NCBI RefSeq assembly: GCF_000717595.1
Contig: NZ_JNZO01000002.1
Span: 1 to 64,000, forward strand
Source of the DNA: Streptomyces flavochromogenes
GTDB taxonomy: Bacteria > Actinomycetota > Actinomycetes > Streptomycetales > Streptomycetaceae
Length of the DNA stretch: 64,000 nt
Direction: 5' to 3'
Positions 16,000 through 24,459 of this stretch are shown in pieces. Each line of letters starts with the position of its first letter. The first letter of the stretch is position 1. A program made the translations under genes and the position numbers. Below the pieces are notes generated by a model. It worked only from the letters and a program-made list of their open reading frames with translations, did no database searches and was not told the DNA's origin.

Positions 16000-18114
16000 T
16001 CAGGCGCCGGTGGTCCTGCTCAGGGCACGCCCGTCGTCCATGCCGAGCGACCGGTCGGGGAGGCCGTTCGCGAGGTCCTCGGCCACGACCCTCTTGGCGA
16101 TGGCGTCCGTCGCCACCCGCAGTTCGGGGCCGCTCGGCCGACCGCTCTCCTGCTCGACGCGGTCGGACAGCCAGTCGCCCCACGCGTGCGTGATGACGTC
16201 CGCCTCGCGCTTGCCGGCCGGGGTGTGGGAGAGCAGATGGCCGTCGCGGGTCAGGAACCCCTCGTCGACCATCCGGTCGAAGACCGGCAGCAGCACCTCG
16301 GGCGGGACCCGCCGCCCCGCCGAGATCAGTCCCAGGCTCGCGTGGCCGACCGTCCGTGTGTAGAGCTCGACCTGCATCACCGCCCATGCCCCGGCCGTGT
16401 CGAGCCGTGTGTCGGAGACGTCGAGGATCCGCCGGGCGGTGGCGAGGTCGATCCGGCGCATGATGCGGCCCACGACCAGTTCCAGGTGCTGCGCGGAGTC
16501 GCCCGACGAGGTGGGCGCCGAGAAGCCCTCGCCCATGTCGGGCGCGGCGGCGCGCGCAGAGTCGCGGAGCGTCACCTGCTTGAGGAAGAGCGCGACGACG
16601 AAGCCGACGGCGGCGACCGGCACCGTCCAGAGGAAGACGGTGTGGAGGGTGTCGGCGTAGGCGTTGACGATGGGTTCCGCGACCTGGTCCGGCAGGCCGT
16701 GCACGCCGTCCGGGCTCTGCGCCGCCTGCGCGACGCCCGCCGGGTCCAGGCCCTGGCTCCCGGCGACGGCCGAGGCCTCCGCGACCCCGGCCCGGAGGTT
16801 GGGGGTGAGGGAGTTGACGTAGATCGTGCCGAAGACGGCGGTGCCGAAGGAGCTGCCGAGCGTGCGGAAGAAGGTGACGCCGGAGGTGGCGGTGCCGAGG
16901 TCGGCGTAGTCGACGGTGTTCTGCACGGCGATGGTGAGGACCTGCATGCACAGTCCGATGCCGACGCCGAGCACGAACATGTACAGCGACGCGAGCCAGG
17001 TGTCGGTCCCCGGTTCCATCAGCGACAGGAGATAGAGCCCGAGGCCCATCACCAGACAACCCACGATCGGGAAGGTCCGGTAGTGGCCCGTCTTGCTGAC
17101 CACGTTGCCGCTGAAGATGGACGCGATGAGCAGACCGATGACCATCGGGAGCGTACGGATGCCGGAGACGGTCGCCGAGTCCCCGTCCACGTACTGGAGG
17201 TACGTCGGCAGGAACGTCATCGCACCGAGCATGGCGAAGCCGACGACGAAGCTCAGCACGGAGCAGACGGTGAAGACCGGATTGCCGAACAGCCGCATGG
17301 GCAGCATGGGTTCCGCCGCGCGGGTCTCCACCCAGCAGAACAGCCCGAGCGCGATGACACCGCCGACGAACAGCCCGATGATCACGGGAGACGTCCAGGC
17401 GTACTCGTTGCCGCCCCAACTGGTCGCCAGGATCAGGGCGCTGGCTCCGGCGGCGACCAGCGCGATGCCCGCGTAGTCGATGACCGGCTTGCTCGCCGAG
17501 CGTACGGAGGGGATCGTGCGGGCGGCGGCGATCACGACGAGGATGGCGATGGGAACGTTGACGTAGAACGCCCAGCGCCAGCTGAGGTGGTCGGTGAACA
17601 GACCGCCGAGCAGTGGGCCGATGACGGTGGAGACCCCGAACACGGCCCCGATCGCACCCTGGTACTTGCCGCGTTCGCGCAGCGGGATCACATCGGCGAT
17701 GAGCGCCATCGAGGTGACCATCAGGCCGCCCGCGCCCACACCCTGCAGGCCGCGCCAGACGATCAGCAGCGTCATGTTGGTGGCGAGTCCGCAGAGGAAC
17801 GAGCCGGTGATGAAGACGATCGCCGAGATCTGGAAGATCACCTTGCGGCCGAAGAGATCGCCGAACTTGCCGACGAGGGCGGTCGCGACCGTCTCGGCGA
17901 GCAGGTACGAGGTGACCACCCACGACATGTGGGCGGCGCCGCCGAGGTCCGAGACGATCGTGGGCAGGGCGGTGCCGACGATCGTCTGGTCGAGCGCGGC
18001 GAGGAGGACACCCAGCATGATCGTGCCGAAGACGATGTTGCGGCGGCGGCGGTCGAGCACGGGTGGCTCGGTGGCGGCCGGGGGCGCGGGCGCTGCGTCG
18101 CTGGTCGTGGTCAC
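16000..18114 (-). CDS. DHA2-type MFS multidrug exporter with C-terminal winged-helix domain
   Basis: 704 residues, about 150 longer than ordinary 14-helix DHA2 exporters; GTG start. Motif A-like [15 protein letters not shown] follows helix 2, motif [13 protein letters not shown] and motif [19 protein letters not shown] are intact, and helix 1 has [15 protein letters not shown]. This defines an EmrB/QacA-type drug/proton antiporter of the plasma membrane. After the last helix (about residue 540) comes a soluble region: [20 protein letters not shown], then [42 protein letters not shown], a MarR-like winged helix. Fusion of exporter and DNA-binding-like domain in one chain is the odd feature. 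The substrate is unknown. It has no neighbouring regulator. Confidence 0.9.
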   Translation of the reverse strand: MTTTSDAAPAPPAATEPPVLDRRRRNIVFGTIMLGVLLAALDQTIVGTALPTIVSDLGGAAHMSWVVTSYLLAETVATALVGKFGDLFGRKVIFQISAIVFITGSFLCGLATNMTLLIVWRGLQGVGAGGLMVTSMALIADVIPLRERGKYQGAIGAVFGVSTVIGPLLGGLFTDHLSWRWAFYVNVPIAILVVIAAARTIPSVRSASKPVIDYAGIALVAAGASALILATSWGGNEYAWTSPVIIGLFVGGVIALGLFCWVETRAAEPMLPMRLFGNPVFTVCSVLSFVVGFAMLGAMTFLPTYLQYVDGDSATVSGIRTLPMVIGLLIASIFSGNVVSKTGHYRTFPIVGCLVMGLGLYLLSLMEPGTDTWLASLYMFVLGVGIGLCMQVLTIAVQNTVDYADLGTATSGVTFFRTLGSSFGTAVFGTIYVNSLTPNLRAGVAEASAVAGSQGLDPAGVAQAAQSPDGVHGLPDQVAEPIVNAYADTLHTVFLWTVPVAAVGFVVALFLKQVTLRDSARAAAPDMGEGFSAPTSSGDSAQHLELVVGRIMRRIDLATARRILDVSDTRLDTAGAWAVMQVELYTRTVGHASLGLISAGRRVPPEVLLPVFDRMVDEGFLTRDGHLLSHTPAGKREADVITHAWGDWLSDRVEQESGRPSGPELRVATDAIAKRVVAEDLANGLPDRSLGMDDGRALSRTTGA

Positions 18115-18199
18115 TCTCGCAGCGTCACATCGGCCCCGACCGGGTGCATGCGGGGGACGGCCGAACGGCGGACCGGCGAGGAGTGTCCGGTCGGCCCCG

Positions 18200-18451
18200 T
18201 CAGGGCGTGACCGGCAGCTTCGGGTGGTGCTTGGCGAGGATCTTGTTGGCCCGGGCGAGCGCGGCGAGGGCGTTCTCCCGGTCCGCCCGGTCCTCCGCGC
18301 AGAGCGGTCCCCGGAAGCTGTACACCTCGCGCGCGGCGCAGTCCGCGTCGATCTCGGCCTGGAGGACGTGCAGCGGCAGGCAGGAGCCGATCAGCGCGGC
18401 CACACGGTCGGGGATCGGGACGGGTACGAGGCGCGAGGGCGAGGTGATCAC
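18200..18451 (-). CDS. Small conserved-type hypothetical protein
   Basis: 83 residues from a GTG with AGGA seven bases upstream. Sequence [41 protein letters not shown] then a helical acidic/basic segment [18 protein letters not shown]. Two Cys are separated by a helix. No known domain is recognised, but the compact, non-repetitive composition and site-preceded start look like a real gene. It lies 85 bases upstream of the MFS exporter on the same strand and could be transcribed with it. Confidence 0.6.
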   Translation of the reverse strand: MITSPSRLVPVPIPDRVAALIGSCLPLHVLQAEIDADCAAREVYSFRGPLCAEDRADRENALAALARANKILAKHHPKLPVTP

Positions 18452-18806
18452 GGGTCAGTCCTAGTGGGTCCGGGAAGCGTACGGAAGGGTCTGCCCTCCA
18501 TACGTACCGGATCGCCGTACGGGTTCCGGCACGGCGATGTCGCGGTGGGGCAACGACGCGACGGTGCTCCGGCGGGGCGTGCGGGAGCCCGGGCGGGGGA
18601 GCGGGTACGGCCGCCGGGCGCGGCCGGGGACGTTCTCGCAGGTACGGGCCCGGGTGGCCGGCGCGGGAATGTTCACCGTCCCTGCGTATCGCTCGTGAGT
18701 ACGACGAACACAGGCGTGATGCGGGGATGTCGAGGGCGGCGGGACGCTTGCCGAATGTGAAGCATCTCACTCGGCGGATCGGCGTCCTCCGGACAGTGTC
18801 CGGACG
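18452..18806. other. Non-coding stretch between the small protein and the DNA ligase
   Basis: 355 bases with no convincing gene; frames here are Arg-rich and lack start sites. The only structure I see is TCCGGACA-G-TGTCCGGA at 18788-18804, directly after the ligase stop, which may act as its terminator. Confidence 0.5.
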
Positions 18807-19865
18807 CTACGTCAGGATCTCGGACAGGTCGTACGAGACGGGCTCGTCCAGCTGTCCGTACCCGCAGGACTCCGGCGTCCGGTCCGGGCGCCACCGCTTG
18901 AACTGCGCCGTGTGCCGGAAGCGGTCGCCCTCCATGTGGTCGTAGCCGACCTCGCAGACCCGCTCGGGCCGCAATGCCACCCACGACAGGTCCTTCTTCC
19001 CCGACCAGCGGCTGGGTGCGCCCGGCAGTCGTGCCCCCGCGTGTGCCGCCTCCTCCGCCCAGGCCGCCCAGGGGTGTCCGTCCGGCGGGTCCATCCGGAG
19101 CGGTTCGAGCTCCTCGATGAGCTCGGCCCGCCGCTGCGCGGTGAACGCCGCGCACACGCCGACGTGCTGGAGGGCGCCCTTGTCGTCGTACAGGCCGAGC
19201 AGCAGCGAGCCGACCACCGGTCCGCTCTTGTGGAAGCGGTAGCCGGCCACCACGACATCCGCCGTCCGCTCGTGCTTGATCTTGTACATGAGGCGGGCGT
19301 CCGGCCGGTACGGCAGGTCGAGCGGCTTGGCGATCACCCCGTCCAGGCCCGCGCCCTCGTACTGTTCGAACCACTGGGCGGCGAGTTCGGCGTCCCGCGT
19401 GGCCGGTGCCAGATGCACCGGTGCGTCCACGCCCGCGAGCATCCGCTCCAGGGCCTCCCGGCGCTCGCTCAGCGGAGTGTCGAGCAGCGACTCGTCCCCG
19501 AGGGCGAGCAGGTCGAAGGCGACGAACAGCGCCGGGGTCGTCTCGGCCAGCATGCGGACCCGGGAGTCGGCCGGGTGGATCCGCTCGCTGAGCCGGTCGA
19601 AGTCGAGGTGGCCGCCGTGCTCGATGACGATCTCGCCGTCGACCACACAGCGCTCCGGCAGCCGGGCCGCGAGCGCCTCGACCAGCTCGGGGAAGTAGCG
19701 GGTGAGCGGCTTGCCGGTACGGCTGCCGATGACGACATCCGGCCCGTCGCGGTGCACGATCGCGCGGAAGCCGTCCCACTTCGCCTCGTACTGCATCCCG
19801 GGCGGGATCCGCTTCACCGACTTGGCGAGCATCGGTTTCACGGGCGGCATCACCGGAAGATCCAT
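18807..19865 (-). CDS. ligC: ATP-dependent DNA ligase, LigC-like
   Basis: 352 residues from ATG 19865. The adenylation motif is YEAKWDGFRAIVHRDG with nucleophile K29. Motif Ia/III are SRTGKPLTRYFPE and ERCVVDGEIVIEH, motif IIIa is FVAFDLLAL, motif IV GLDGVIAKPLDLPYRP, and motif V YKIKHERTADVVVAGYR. An OB-fold follows (GSLLLGLYDDKGALQHVG). Length and motifs match the short actinobacterial ATP-dependent ligases, which join DNA nicks and have been tied to end-joining and base-excision repair. It is divergent, with 52 bases between, from a LigD-type polymerase gene, so the two probably share a regulatory region and a repair task. No Ku gene is in the window. Confidence 0.93.
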   Translation of the reverse strand: MDLPVMPPVKPMLAKSVKRIPPGMQYEAKWDGFRAIVHRDGPDVVIGSRTGKPLTRYFPELVEALAARLPERCVVDGEIVIEHGGHLDFDRLSERIHPADSRVRMLAETTPALFVAFDLLALGDESLLDTPLSERREALERMLAGVDAPVHLAPATRDAELAAQWFEQYEGAGLDGVIAKPLDLPYRPDARLMYKIKHERTADVVVAGYRFHKSGPVVGSLLLGLYDDKGALQHVGVCAAFTAQRRAELIEELEPLRMDPPDGHPWAAWAEEAAHAGARLPGAPSRWSGKKDLSWVALRPERVCEVGYDHMEGDRFRHTAQFKRWRPDRTPESCGYGQLDEPVSYDLSEILT

Positions 19866-19917
19866 GAGGCGATTGTCCGGTATGCGGGACTTGTCGGCGA
19901 GCCCTAGGCTGACCGGC

Positions 19918-20952
19918 ATGGCAGGCAAGGCGGCAGCGGTGGAACTGGAAGTCGGCGACCGGACCGTACGCGTGTCCAATCCGGACAAGGTGTACTTCCC
20001 CGAACCCGGCTACACGAAGCTCGACATGGTCAGCTACTACCTGGCGGTCGGCGACGGTGTCACCCGCGCCCTGCGCGACCGTCCCACCACCCTGGAGCGC
20101 TACCCCGACGGGGTGACCGGCGAGTCGTTCTTCCAGAAGCGCGCCCCGAAGTACCTCCCCGACTGGATCCCGACCGCCCACATCACCTTCCCCAGCGGCC
20201 GTTCCGCCGACGAGATGTGCCCCACCGAACCGGCGGCCGTGCTCTGGGCCGCCAACCTCGGCGCGGTCACCTTCCACCCCTGGCCGGTACGCCGCGACGA
20301 CACCGACCACCCCGACGAACTCCGCATCGACCTCGATCCGCAGCCCGGCACGGACTACGCGGACGCCGTCCGCGCCGCCCACGAACTGCGCGCCGTCCTC
20401 GACGAGCACGGACTGCGCGGCTGGCCGAAGACCTCCGGCGGACGAGGCATCCACGTCTTCGTCCCGATCCTGCCGAACTGGACGTTCACGCAGGTCAGGC
20501 GAGCTGCCATCGCCTGCGGGCGGGAGCTGGAGCGCCGCATGCCGGAGGAGGTCACCATCAAGTGGTGGAAGAAGGAGGAGCGCGGCGAGCGGATCTTCGT
20601 CGACTACAACCAGACGGCCCGGGACCGCACGATCGCCTCCGCCTACTCCGTGCGTCCCCGACCGCACGCGCCCGTGTCGGCGCCGCTGCGGTGGGAGGAG
20701 GTCGACGACGCCGTGCCGCGGGACTTCGACATCAGGACGATGCCGGTCCGGTACGCCGAGGTGGGCGACGTCCACGCCGACATGGACGACGAACGGTTCA
20801 GCCTGGAGTCCCTGCTCGAACTGGCGCGACGGGACGAGGCGGAGCACGGCCTCGGTGATCTGCCGTACCCGCCGGAGTATCCGAAGATGCCGGGTGAACC
20901 GAAGCGCGTGCAGCCGAGCCGGGCGAAGAGAGAACCATCCGAAGAGGAGTGA
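19918..20952 (+). CDS. LigD-type primase-polymerase domain protein (NHEJ family)
   Basis: 344 residues from ATG 19918. It is an archaeo-eukaryotic primase fold as in the polymerase domain of LigD: RVSNPDKVYFPEPGYTKLD, then FFQKRAPKYLPDW, the catalytic acids in LRIDLDPQPG, SGGRGIHVFVPI with the catalytic His, and IFVDYNQTARDRTIASAYS near residue 245. It corresponds to the free-standing polymerase (PolD-like) proteins of actinobacteria that extend or fill DNA ends during end joining, preferring ribonucleotides in studied relatives. It is divergent from the ligase gene. Upstream frames would overlap the ligase; the ATG has no strong site but begins the conserved region closely. Confidence 0.92.
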   Translation: MAGKAAAVELEVGDRTVRVSNPDKVYFPEPGYTKLDMVSYYLAVGDGVTRALRDRPTTLERYPDGVTGESFFQKRAPKYLPDWIPTAHITFPSGRSADEMCPTEPAAVLWAANLGAVTFHPWPVRRDDTDHPDELRIDLDPQPGTDYADAVRAAHELRAVLDEHGLRGWPKTSGGRGIHVFVPILPNWTFTQVRRAAIACGRELERRMPEEVTIKWWKKEERGERIFVDYNQTARDRTIASAYSVRPRPHAPVSAPLRWEEVDDAVPRDFDIRTMPVRYAEVGDVHADMDDERFSLESLLELARRDEAEHGLGDLPYPPEYPKMPGEPKRVQPSRAKREPSEEE

Positions 20953-20996
20953 CGGGGTGGGCCGGCCCTTTCCGGGAGGGGGGTCGACCCACCCCG
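20953..20996 (+). terminator. Possible terminator after the polymerase gene
   Basis: CGGGGTGGG and CCCACCCCG (9 bases, perfect) flank a 26-base loop starting right at the stop codon. The long loop lowers confidence. Confidence 0.4.
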
Positions 20997-21016
20997 CTGT
21001 CTCGACCTTAAAACAA

Positions 21017-21030
21017 CACGAACGGTCGTG
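21017..21030 (+). promoter_or_regulatory. Operator-like palindrome before the alpha/beta hydrolase
   Basis: CACGA-ACGG-TCGTG, 39 bases before the ATG at 21069. Read on the other strand it gives GCACGACCGTTCGTG, which shares GCACGACCGT with the palindrome at 22731 in front of the TetR gene. AT-rich bases (TTAAAACAAC and ATTTTTTCAT) flank it, as in a promoter. Confidence 0.6.
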
Positions 21031-21068
21031 CTAGCATTTTTTCATAAGCCCGACCGAGGAGATCCGGC

Positions 21069-21956
21069 ATGTACCCGATGGCTCCGCTCGTACGCACCGT
21101 CCTGAACACTGCCGCCCGCGTCGCCCCAGGGCCCGCCGGACGCCTGGCATTCCACCTCTTCGTCCGCCCGCTCGGCCGGGCCCGGCCGAAACCCCAGGAG
21201 CGGGATCTCTTCGCCGCCGCCCGCACCGGACGGCTCCAGGTCCGCGGCAAGGACGTGGTCACGTACGCCTGGGGTGACGGCCGCCGGCCCGTCCTGCTGG
21301 TGCACGGCTGGTCCTCGCGCGCCTCGCGGCTCACCGCCTTCGCCGAGGCGCTGCTGGAACGCGGCTACAGCCCCGTCGCCTTCGACGCGCCCGGCCACGG
21401 CGAATCCCCGGGGCGGGCCAGCAATATCGTCGAATACCGGGAGATCATCCGGCAGTTGCACGAGCGACACGGTGACTTCGACGCCGTCGTCGCCCACTCC
21501 TTCGGGGTCCTCGCCGCCCTCTTCGCCCTCCGGGACGGCGTCCGTGCGACCCGATTCGTCGGCATCGGCGGAGTCGGCTCCTTCGATCTGCTGATCAAGG
21601 GCTTCCAGGCCGGTCTCGGCGTGGACGACCGGGTCCTGCGGTGCATGCGGGACCATGTGGAGCGGCGGCTCGTGCCGGGTGAACCCGGCATCTGGGACCG
21701 CTTCGGAGCGGACCGCGACTCCGGCGAACTCACCGCGCGCATCCTGCTGTTCCACGACGAGGGTGACGACATGGTGCCGCTCGTCCACTCCCGGCGGCTC
21801 GCGCGCGCCCACGGCGACCGAGCCCGCCTCGTCGTCACCCAGGGGCTCGGCCACCGGCGCATCCTGCGGGACCCGGAGGTCGTCGGCGAGGCGGTGGAGT
21901 TCCTGGCGGCTCCGGCGGGTGAACCGGCGGCGGGGGAGCCGGTGGCCGCGAGCTGA
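21069..21956 (+). CDS. Alpha/beta-fold hydrolase
   Basis: 295 residues. The oxyanion loop is VLLVHGWSSRAS, the nucleophile elbow AHSFGVLAALFAL (Ser in AHSFG), the acid probably in LFHDEGDDMVPL and the His in GLGHRRILRDPEVV. This is a complete catalytic triad of a serine esterase or lipase-type hydrolase, cytoplasmic, without signal peptide. GAGGAG precedes the ATG. It converges on the TetR gene 104 bases downstream, and both have the same palindrome upstream, so TetR is the likely repressor. The substrate, and probably the inducer, is an unknown ester or lipophilic compound. Confidence 0.9.
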   Translation: MYPMAPLVRTVLNTAARVAPGPAGRLAFHLFVRPLGRARPKPQERDLFAAARTGRLQVRGKDVVTYAWGDGRRPVLLVHGWSSRASRLTAFAEALLERGYSPVAFDAPGHGESPGRASNIVEYREIIRQLHERHGDFDAVVAHSFGVLAALFALRDGVRATRFVGIGGVGSFDLLIKGFQAGLGVDDRVLRCMRDHVERRLVPGEPGIWDRFGADRDSGELTARILLFHDEGDDMVPLVHSRRLARAHGDRARLVVTQGLGHRRILRDPEVVGEAVEFLAAPAGEPAAGEPVAAS

Positions 21957-22059
21957 GAGGGGCGCGGGGGCGGTGCGGGAGCTCAGCCCGGCGCCGCGTC
22001 CCGCTCCGCGGCCCGGCCTCTTCCCCCCTGCTCGGGCCCAGCCTCGTCGCGCTACCGGC

Positions 22060-22713
22060 CTACTCGGCGTCGAGGTCGACCCGGCCCCTGTCCGTGGCCG
22101 AGGCGCGCAGCCGGGCGGTGATTCCCCGCTCGGCGCGGTCGTACGTCTGCGTGTCGCCGAGCAGGACGGACTGCGCGTTGGCCGCTTCCATGAGGGCGAT
22201 CACCTCGAAGGCGAGCTGCTCCACATCCAGGTCGCCGGCGAAGTCGCCGACGGCCTGAGCCTCCGTCAAAGAGCTTTCCATGTAGGCGTTCCAGTCGCGG
22301 CGGGTCCGGGCGACGGCGTCGTGGACCGGGCCCGTGCGGGCGTCGAACTCGGCCGAGACCGCGTAGAAGAAGCAGCCGCCGGCGAAGACCCGCTCCGAGG
22401 AGTACGTGAGCCAGTTCCGGCACAGCTCGCGCACCCGCCGGGCCCCTGGCGGCACGTCCTTGAGGGGGGTCACGACGTTCTCGGCGAAGACGGCTGCGGC
22501 GGCCCTGATCGTGGAGAGCTGGAGCTCCTCCTTCGAGCCGAAGAGGGCGAAGACGCCGCTCTTGCTCAGCTTGAGCTCGGTGGCGATGCGCCCCAGGGAG
22601 AGGCCTTCGAGCCCTTCAACCGAGGCGATGTCCATGGTCCGGCCGAGCACGAGCCGCCGGGTCTGGTTTCCACGCTCGACGCGCCCGTCCGTCTTGGTCA
22701 CGGTGTCGCTCAT
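22060..22713 (-). CDS. TetR-family transcriptional repressor
   Basis: 217 residues. The N-terminal HTH is RRLVLGRTMDIASVEGLEGLSLGRIATELKLSKSGVFALFGSKEELQ, a standard TetR DNA-binding head. The C-terminal ligand domain has a Tyr/Phe-rich helix (AGGCFFYAVSAEFDARTG) and a TetR_C-type DVEQLAFEVIALMEAANAQSVLLGD. It converges with the alpha/beta hydrolase. A perfect palindrome CGCACG-AC-CGTGCG lies 17 bases before its start, and a related one precedes the hydrolase, so autorepression and control of the hydrolase are both expected. Confidence 0.93.
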   Translation of the reverse strand: MSDTVTKTDGRVERGNQTRRLVLGRTMDIASVEGLEGLSLGRIATELKLSKSGVFALFGSKEELQLSTIRAAAAVFAENVVTPLKDVPPGARRVRELCRNWLTYSSERVFAGGCFFYAVSAEFDARTGPVHDAVARTRRDWNAYMESSLTEAQAVGDFAGDLDVEQLAFEVIALMEAANAQSVLLGDTQTYDRAERGITARLRASATDRGRVDLDAE

Positions 22714-22730
22714 GCCTCCATCCTACTGAA

Positions 22731-22744
22731 CGCACGACCGTGCG
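22731..22744 (-). promoter_or_regulatory. Operator-like palindrome before the TetR gene
   Basis: CGCACG-AC-CGTGCG, perfect 6-base arms, 17 bases upstream of the TetR start. It shares GCACGACCGT with the site before the hydrolase gene at 21017. Confidence 0.6.
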
Positions 22745-22781
22745 GAAACTTTGTCGCCCGCCATCGAGCGCCCATCGCCCG

Positions 22782-22837
22782 CCGCCGGTGGTCCTCCGCC
22801 GGTGGTCCTCCGCCGGTGGCCCGCCGCCGGTGGTCCT
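22782..22837 (+). repeat. Four tandem 14-base repeats between TetR and IclR genes
   Basis: Four units of CCGCCGGTGGTCCT (third unit ends CCCG). They lie between the TetR promoter and the 3' end of the IclR gene, in no supported gene. Confidence 0.9.
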
Positions 22838-22850
22838 CCGTCCGTCCGGG

Positions 22851-23645
22851 CTAGCCGGCCCGCTCGCCGGGGTCCCTCCGTTCCGCCGGGGCGAGCAGCA
22901 GCACCTCCAGGGCGCGGGCGCAGGCCCTGGCCTGCGCGAGGTACCAGTCGAGCCGGGCGTCGGTGATCAGCTCCGGTGTCGCCCGCACCGCGAGCGCGAA
23001 GCGCGCGTGCCCCGTCCGTTCCAGGACCGGCACGGCCACGGTCCGCACCCCGTGGGCCGACTCCCCGTCGTTCAGGGCGTACCCGGCTTCCCGTACGCGA
23101 GCCAACTCGGCGGCGAGCGCCGGAGGTTCCACGATGGTCCGTTCGGTGAACGCGTACAGCGGCGGCAGGGAGCGCGGGCCCGCCTCGCCCGCCCGGGGCC
23201 ACGCGAGGAGCACCTTTCCGAGCGCCGTCGAGTGCAGCGGCCGGCGCAGCCCCACCTTCGGCGTCACCGAGCCGCCCGCGACGATCACCACGTGCGGGCC
23301 GCTGCGCAGGGCCAAGTCGGCTGTGGCGCCGGTCCGTTCGGCGAGATCGGACAGCTCGGGCGCGGCCAGGTGCAGCCCCCGTTGGTGGTACGAGAGCCGT
23401 CCCAGCTCCGTCATCGCCGGGCCCAGCCGGTAGCGGGCGGTCCGGGCGTCCTGCTCCAGGAATCCCGCACCGAGCAGGGTCCGGGCGAGGCGGTGTGCGG
23501 TGGACGTGGAGAGTCCGAGTCGTCGCGCGAGGTCGGAGGCGCTCAGGTCGGGCCCGTTGTCGTGGAAACAGTGCAGGACATCCAGTGCACGGCGGACCGC
23601 CTGGGCGCCCGCCGGGGGTCGGGCGATGCCGGCCTCGGTCGTCAT
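22851..23645 (-). CDS. IclR-family transcriptional regulator
   Basis: 264 residues from ATG 23645, with GGGGAG upstream. The N-terminal winged helix is AVRRALDVLHCFHDNGPDLSASDLARRLGLSTSTAHRLARTLLGAGFLEQD. The IclR effector domain follows, with GLHLAAPELSDLAERTGATADLALRSG, HSTALGKVLLAW and ALNDGESAHGVRTVAVPVLERTG. IclR proteins regulate catabolic or stress genes in response to small molecules. It is divergent from the sulfur operon, with a leader peptide and two palindromes in between, so it is the best candidate regulator of that operon and of itself. Confidence 0.92.
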   Translation of the reverse strand: MTTEAGIARPPAGAQAVRRALDVLHCFHDNGPDLSASDLARRLGLSTSTAHRLARTLLGAGFLEQDARTARYRLGPAMTELGRLSYHQRGLHLAAPELSDLAERTGATADLALRSGPHVVIVAGGSVTPKVGLRRPLHSTALGKVLLAWPRAGEAGPRSLPPLYAFTERTIVEPPALAAELARVREAGYALNDGESAHGVRTVAVPVLERTGHARFALAVRATPELITDARLDWYLAQARACARALEVLLLAPAERRDPGERAG

Positions 23646-23680
23646 AGGGTTCGCTCCCCGTGGGTGATCGGGCTCCCACG

Positions 23681-23759
23681 CTCCCACATGGCGGGAGCCG
23701 AATCAGGGCCCGGGCGAGGTCGGAAACATGCCGTTCATACGCAATCCCACATGGTGGGA
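23681..23759. promoter_or_regulatory. Two matching palindromes upstream of the IclR gene
   Basis: CTCCCACATGGCGGGAG at 23681-23697 (one mismatch pair) and TCCCAC-ATG-GTGGGA at 23745-23759 (perfect), 64 bases apart and the same core CCCACATGGNGGGA. Both are within 115 bases of the IclR start and upstream of the leader peptide, so they are good candidate IclR operators. Confidence 0.6.
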
Positions 23760-23845
23760 GGCGAGTTGTCGCCGACGGAGCTTCCGTGGCAAGGTTCCGG
23801 CCAAGCCACCACAGCGACACCGAGCCGGAGGGAGCAGGGCCGGTC

Positions 23846-23983
23846 ATGAACGCACGACGTACCGATCGACGTACCGCACGTCGCACCGCGCGATGTGTGC
23901 CCACCGCCTCTCCCGCGCCGCTCGTCCTCACCCGCCGCCGCCACATCGACCTGGCGCGCGTCGCAGGGGCCGGCTGTCGCTGA
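23846..23983 (+). CDS. Putative sulfur-operon leader peptide
   Basis: 45 residues from the ATG at 23846 (AGGGAG upstream); an in-frame GTG at 23897 would give 28 residues. It ends LTRRRHIDLARVAGAGCR and a TGA. Short peptides with RRxxDLxRxxxAxC endings are common before sulfur-metabolism genes of actinomycetes and are annotated there as putative leader peptides (family knowledge from memory). The penultimate Cys fits a cysteine-sensing attenuator: scarce Cys-tRNA would stall the ribosome near the end of the peptide. It lies between the divergent IclR gene and the desulfinase gene, on the operon strand. Confidence 0.65.
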   Translation: MNARRTDRRTARRTARCVPTASPAPLVLTRRRHIDLARVAGAGCR

Positions 23984-24459
23984 GGTACCGCGGGGCTGAC
24001 GTCGTCGGCTGACCCCATCCGCACGGCGCTCGCGGCGGTGCTCCGCGACGACGCGACGGGCGCCGACGTCGCGGTCGGTGCGAGATCCGGTCCCATGCGG
24101 GTCTCCCGCCCCGGGCGGGCACCGTTCCCACGCGAGGGTCCGGACCCACGCGAGGATCGCCACCCGACCGGATCCCCGCGTCCTCGTCAGGTCCCGCGTC
24201 CTCGCCAGGTCCCGCTTCCTCGCCGGGTCCCGCTCCTCGCCGGCAGACGCGTCCGCGCGTCCGTCCGCGCGTCCGCCCGGCTCCCCGCCGCGTGCCGCCC
24301 ATCGGTCCGACCGGCCTCCCCCATACCTCCGTACCCCCGTACCCCCGTACCCCCGTACCTCCTTCGCCCTCGCCCCGGCAGCGCCCCCGCCGACGCTCGA
24401 CGTCGCCGCGCGCCCGGTCGCCGCCCACGCCGTCCCACCTCACCCCGGGAAGTCCCTCC
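23984..24459 (+). other. Long 5' region between leader peptide and desulfinase gene
   Basis: 476 bases without a supported gene. It contains degenerate tandem repeats: about four copies of a 17-18-base unit around GGTCCCGCGTCCTCGCC (24178-24243), GCGTCCGCGC-type repeats (24246-24272), and CGTACCCC repeated several times (24325-24360). The start of the region holds G/C-rich inverted segments directly after the leader stop, where an attenuator hairpin would be expected, but I cannot assign one with confidence. Confidence 0.5.

Noticed and set aside
18063..18464. 133-codon plus-strand frame opposite the small 83-residue gene
   Set aside because: The minus-strand frame has a site-preceded GTG and a protein-like composition; this one is Arg/Ser/Ala-rich.
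18461..18676. 71-codon minus-strand frame after the small hypothetical gene
   Set aside because: Arg/Pro-rich with no ribosome binding site and no domain.
23735..24163. 142-codon minus-strand frame opposite the leader peptide
   Set aside because: Low-complexity Arg/Gly/Ala composition; the leader peptide ending on the other strand is a better explanation for this segment.
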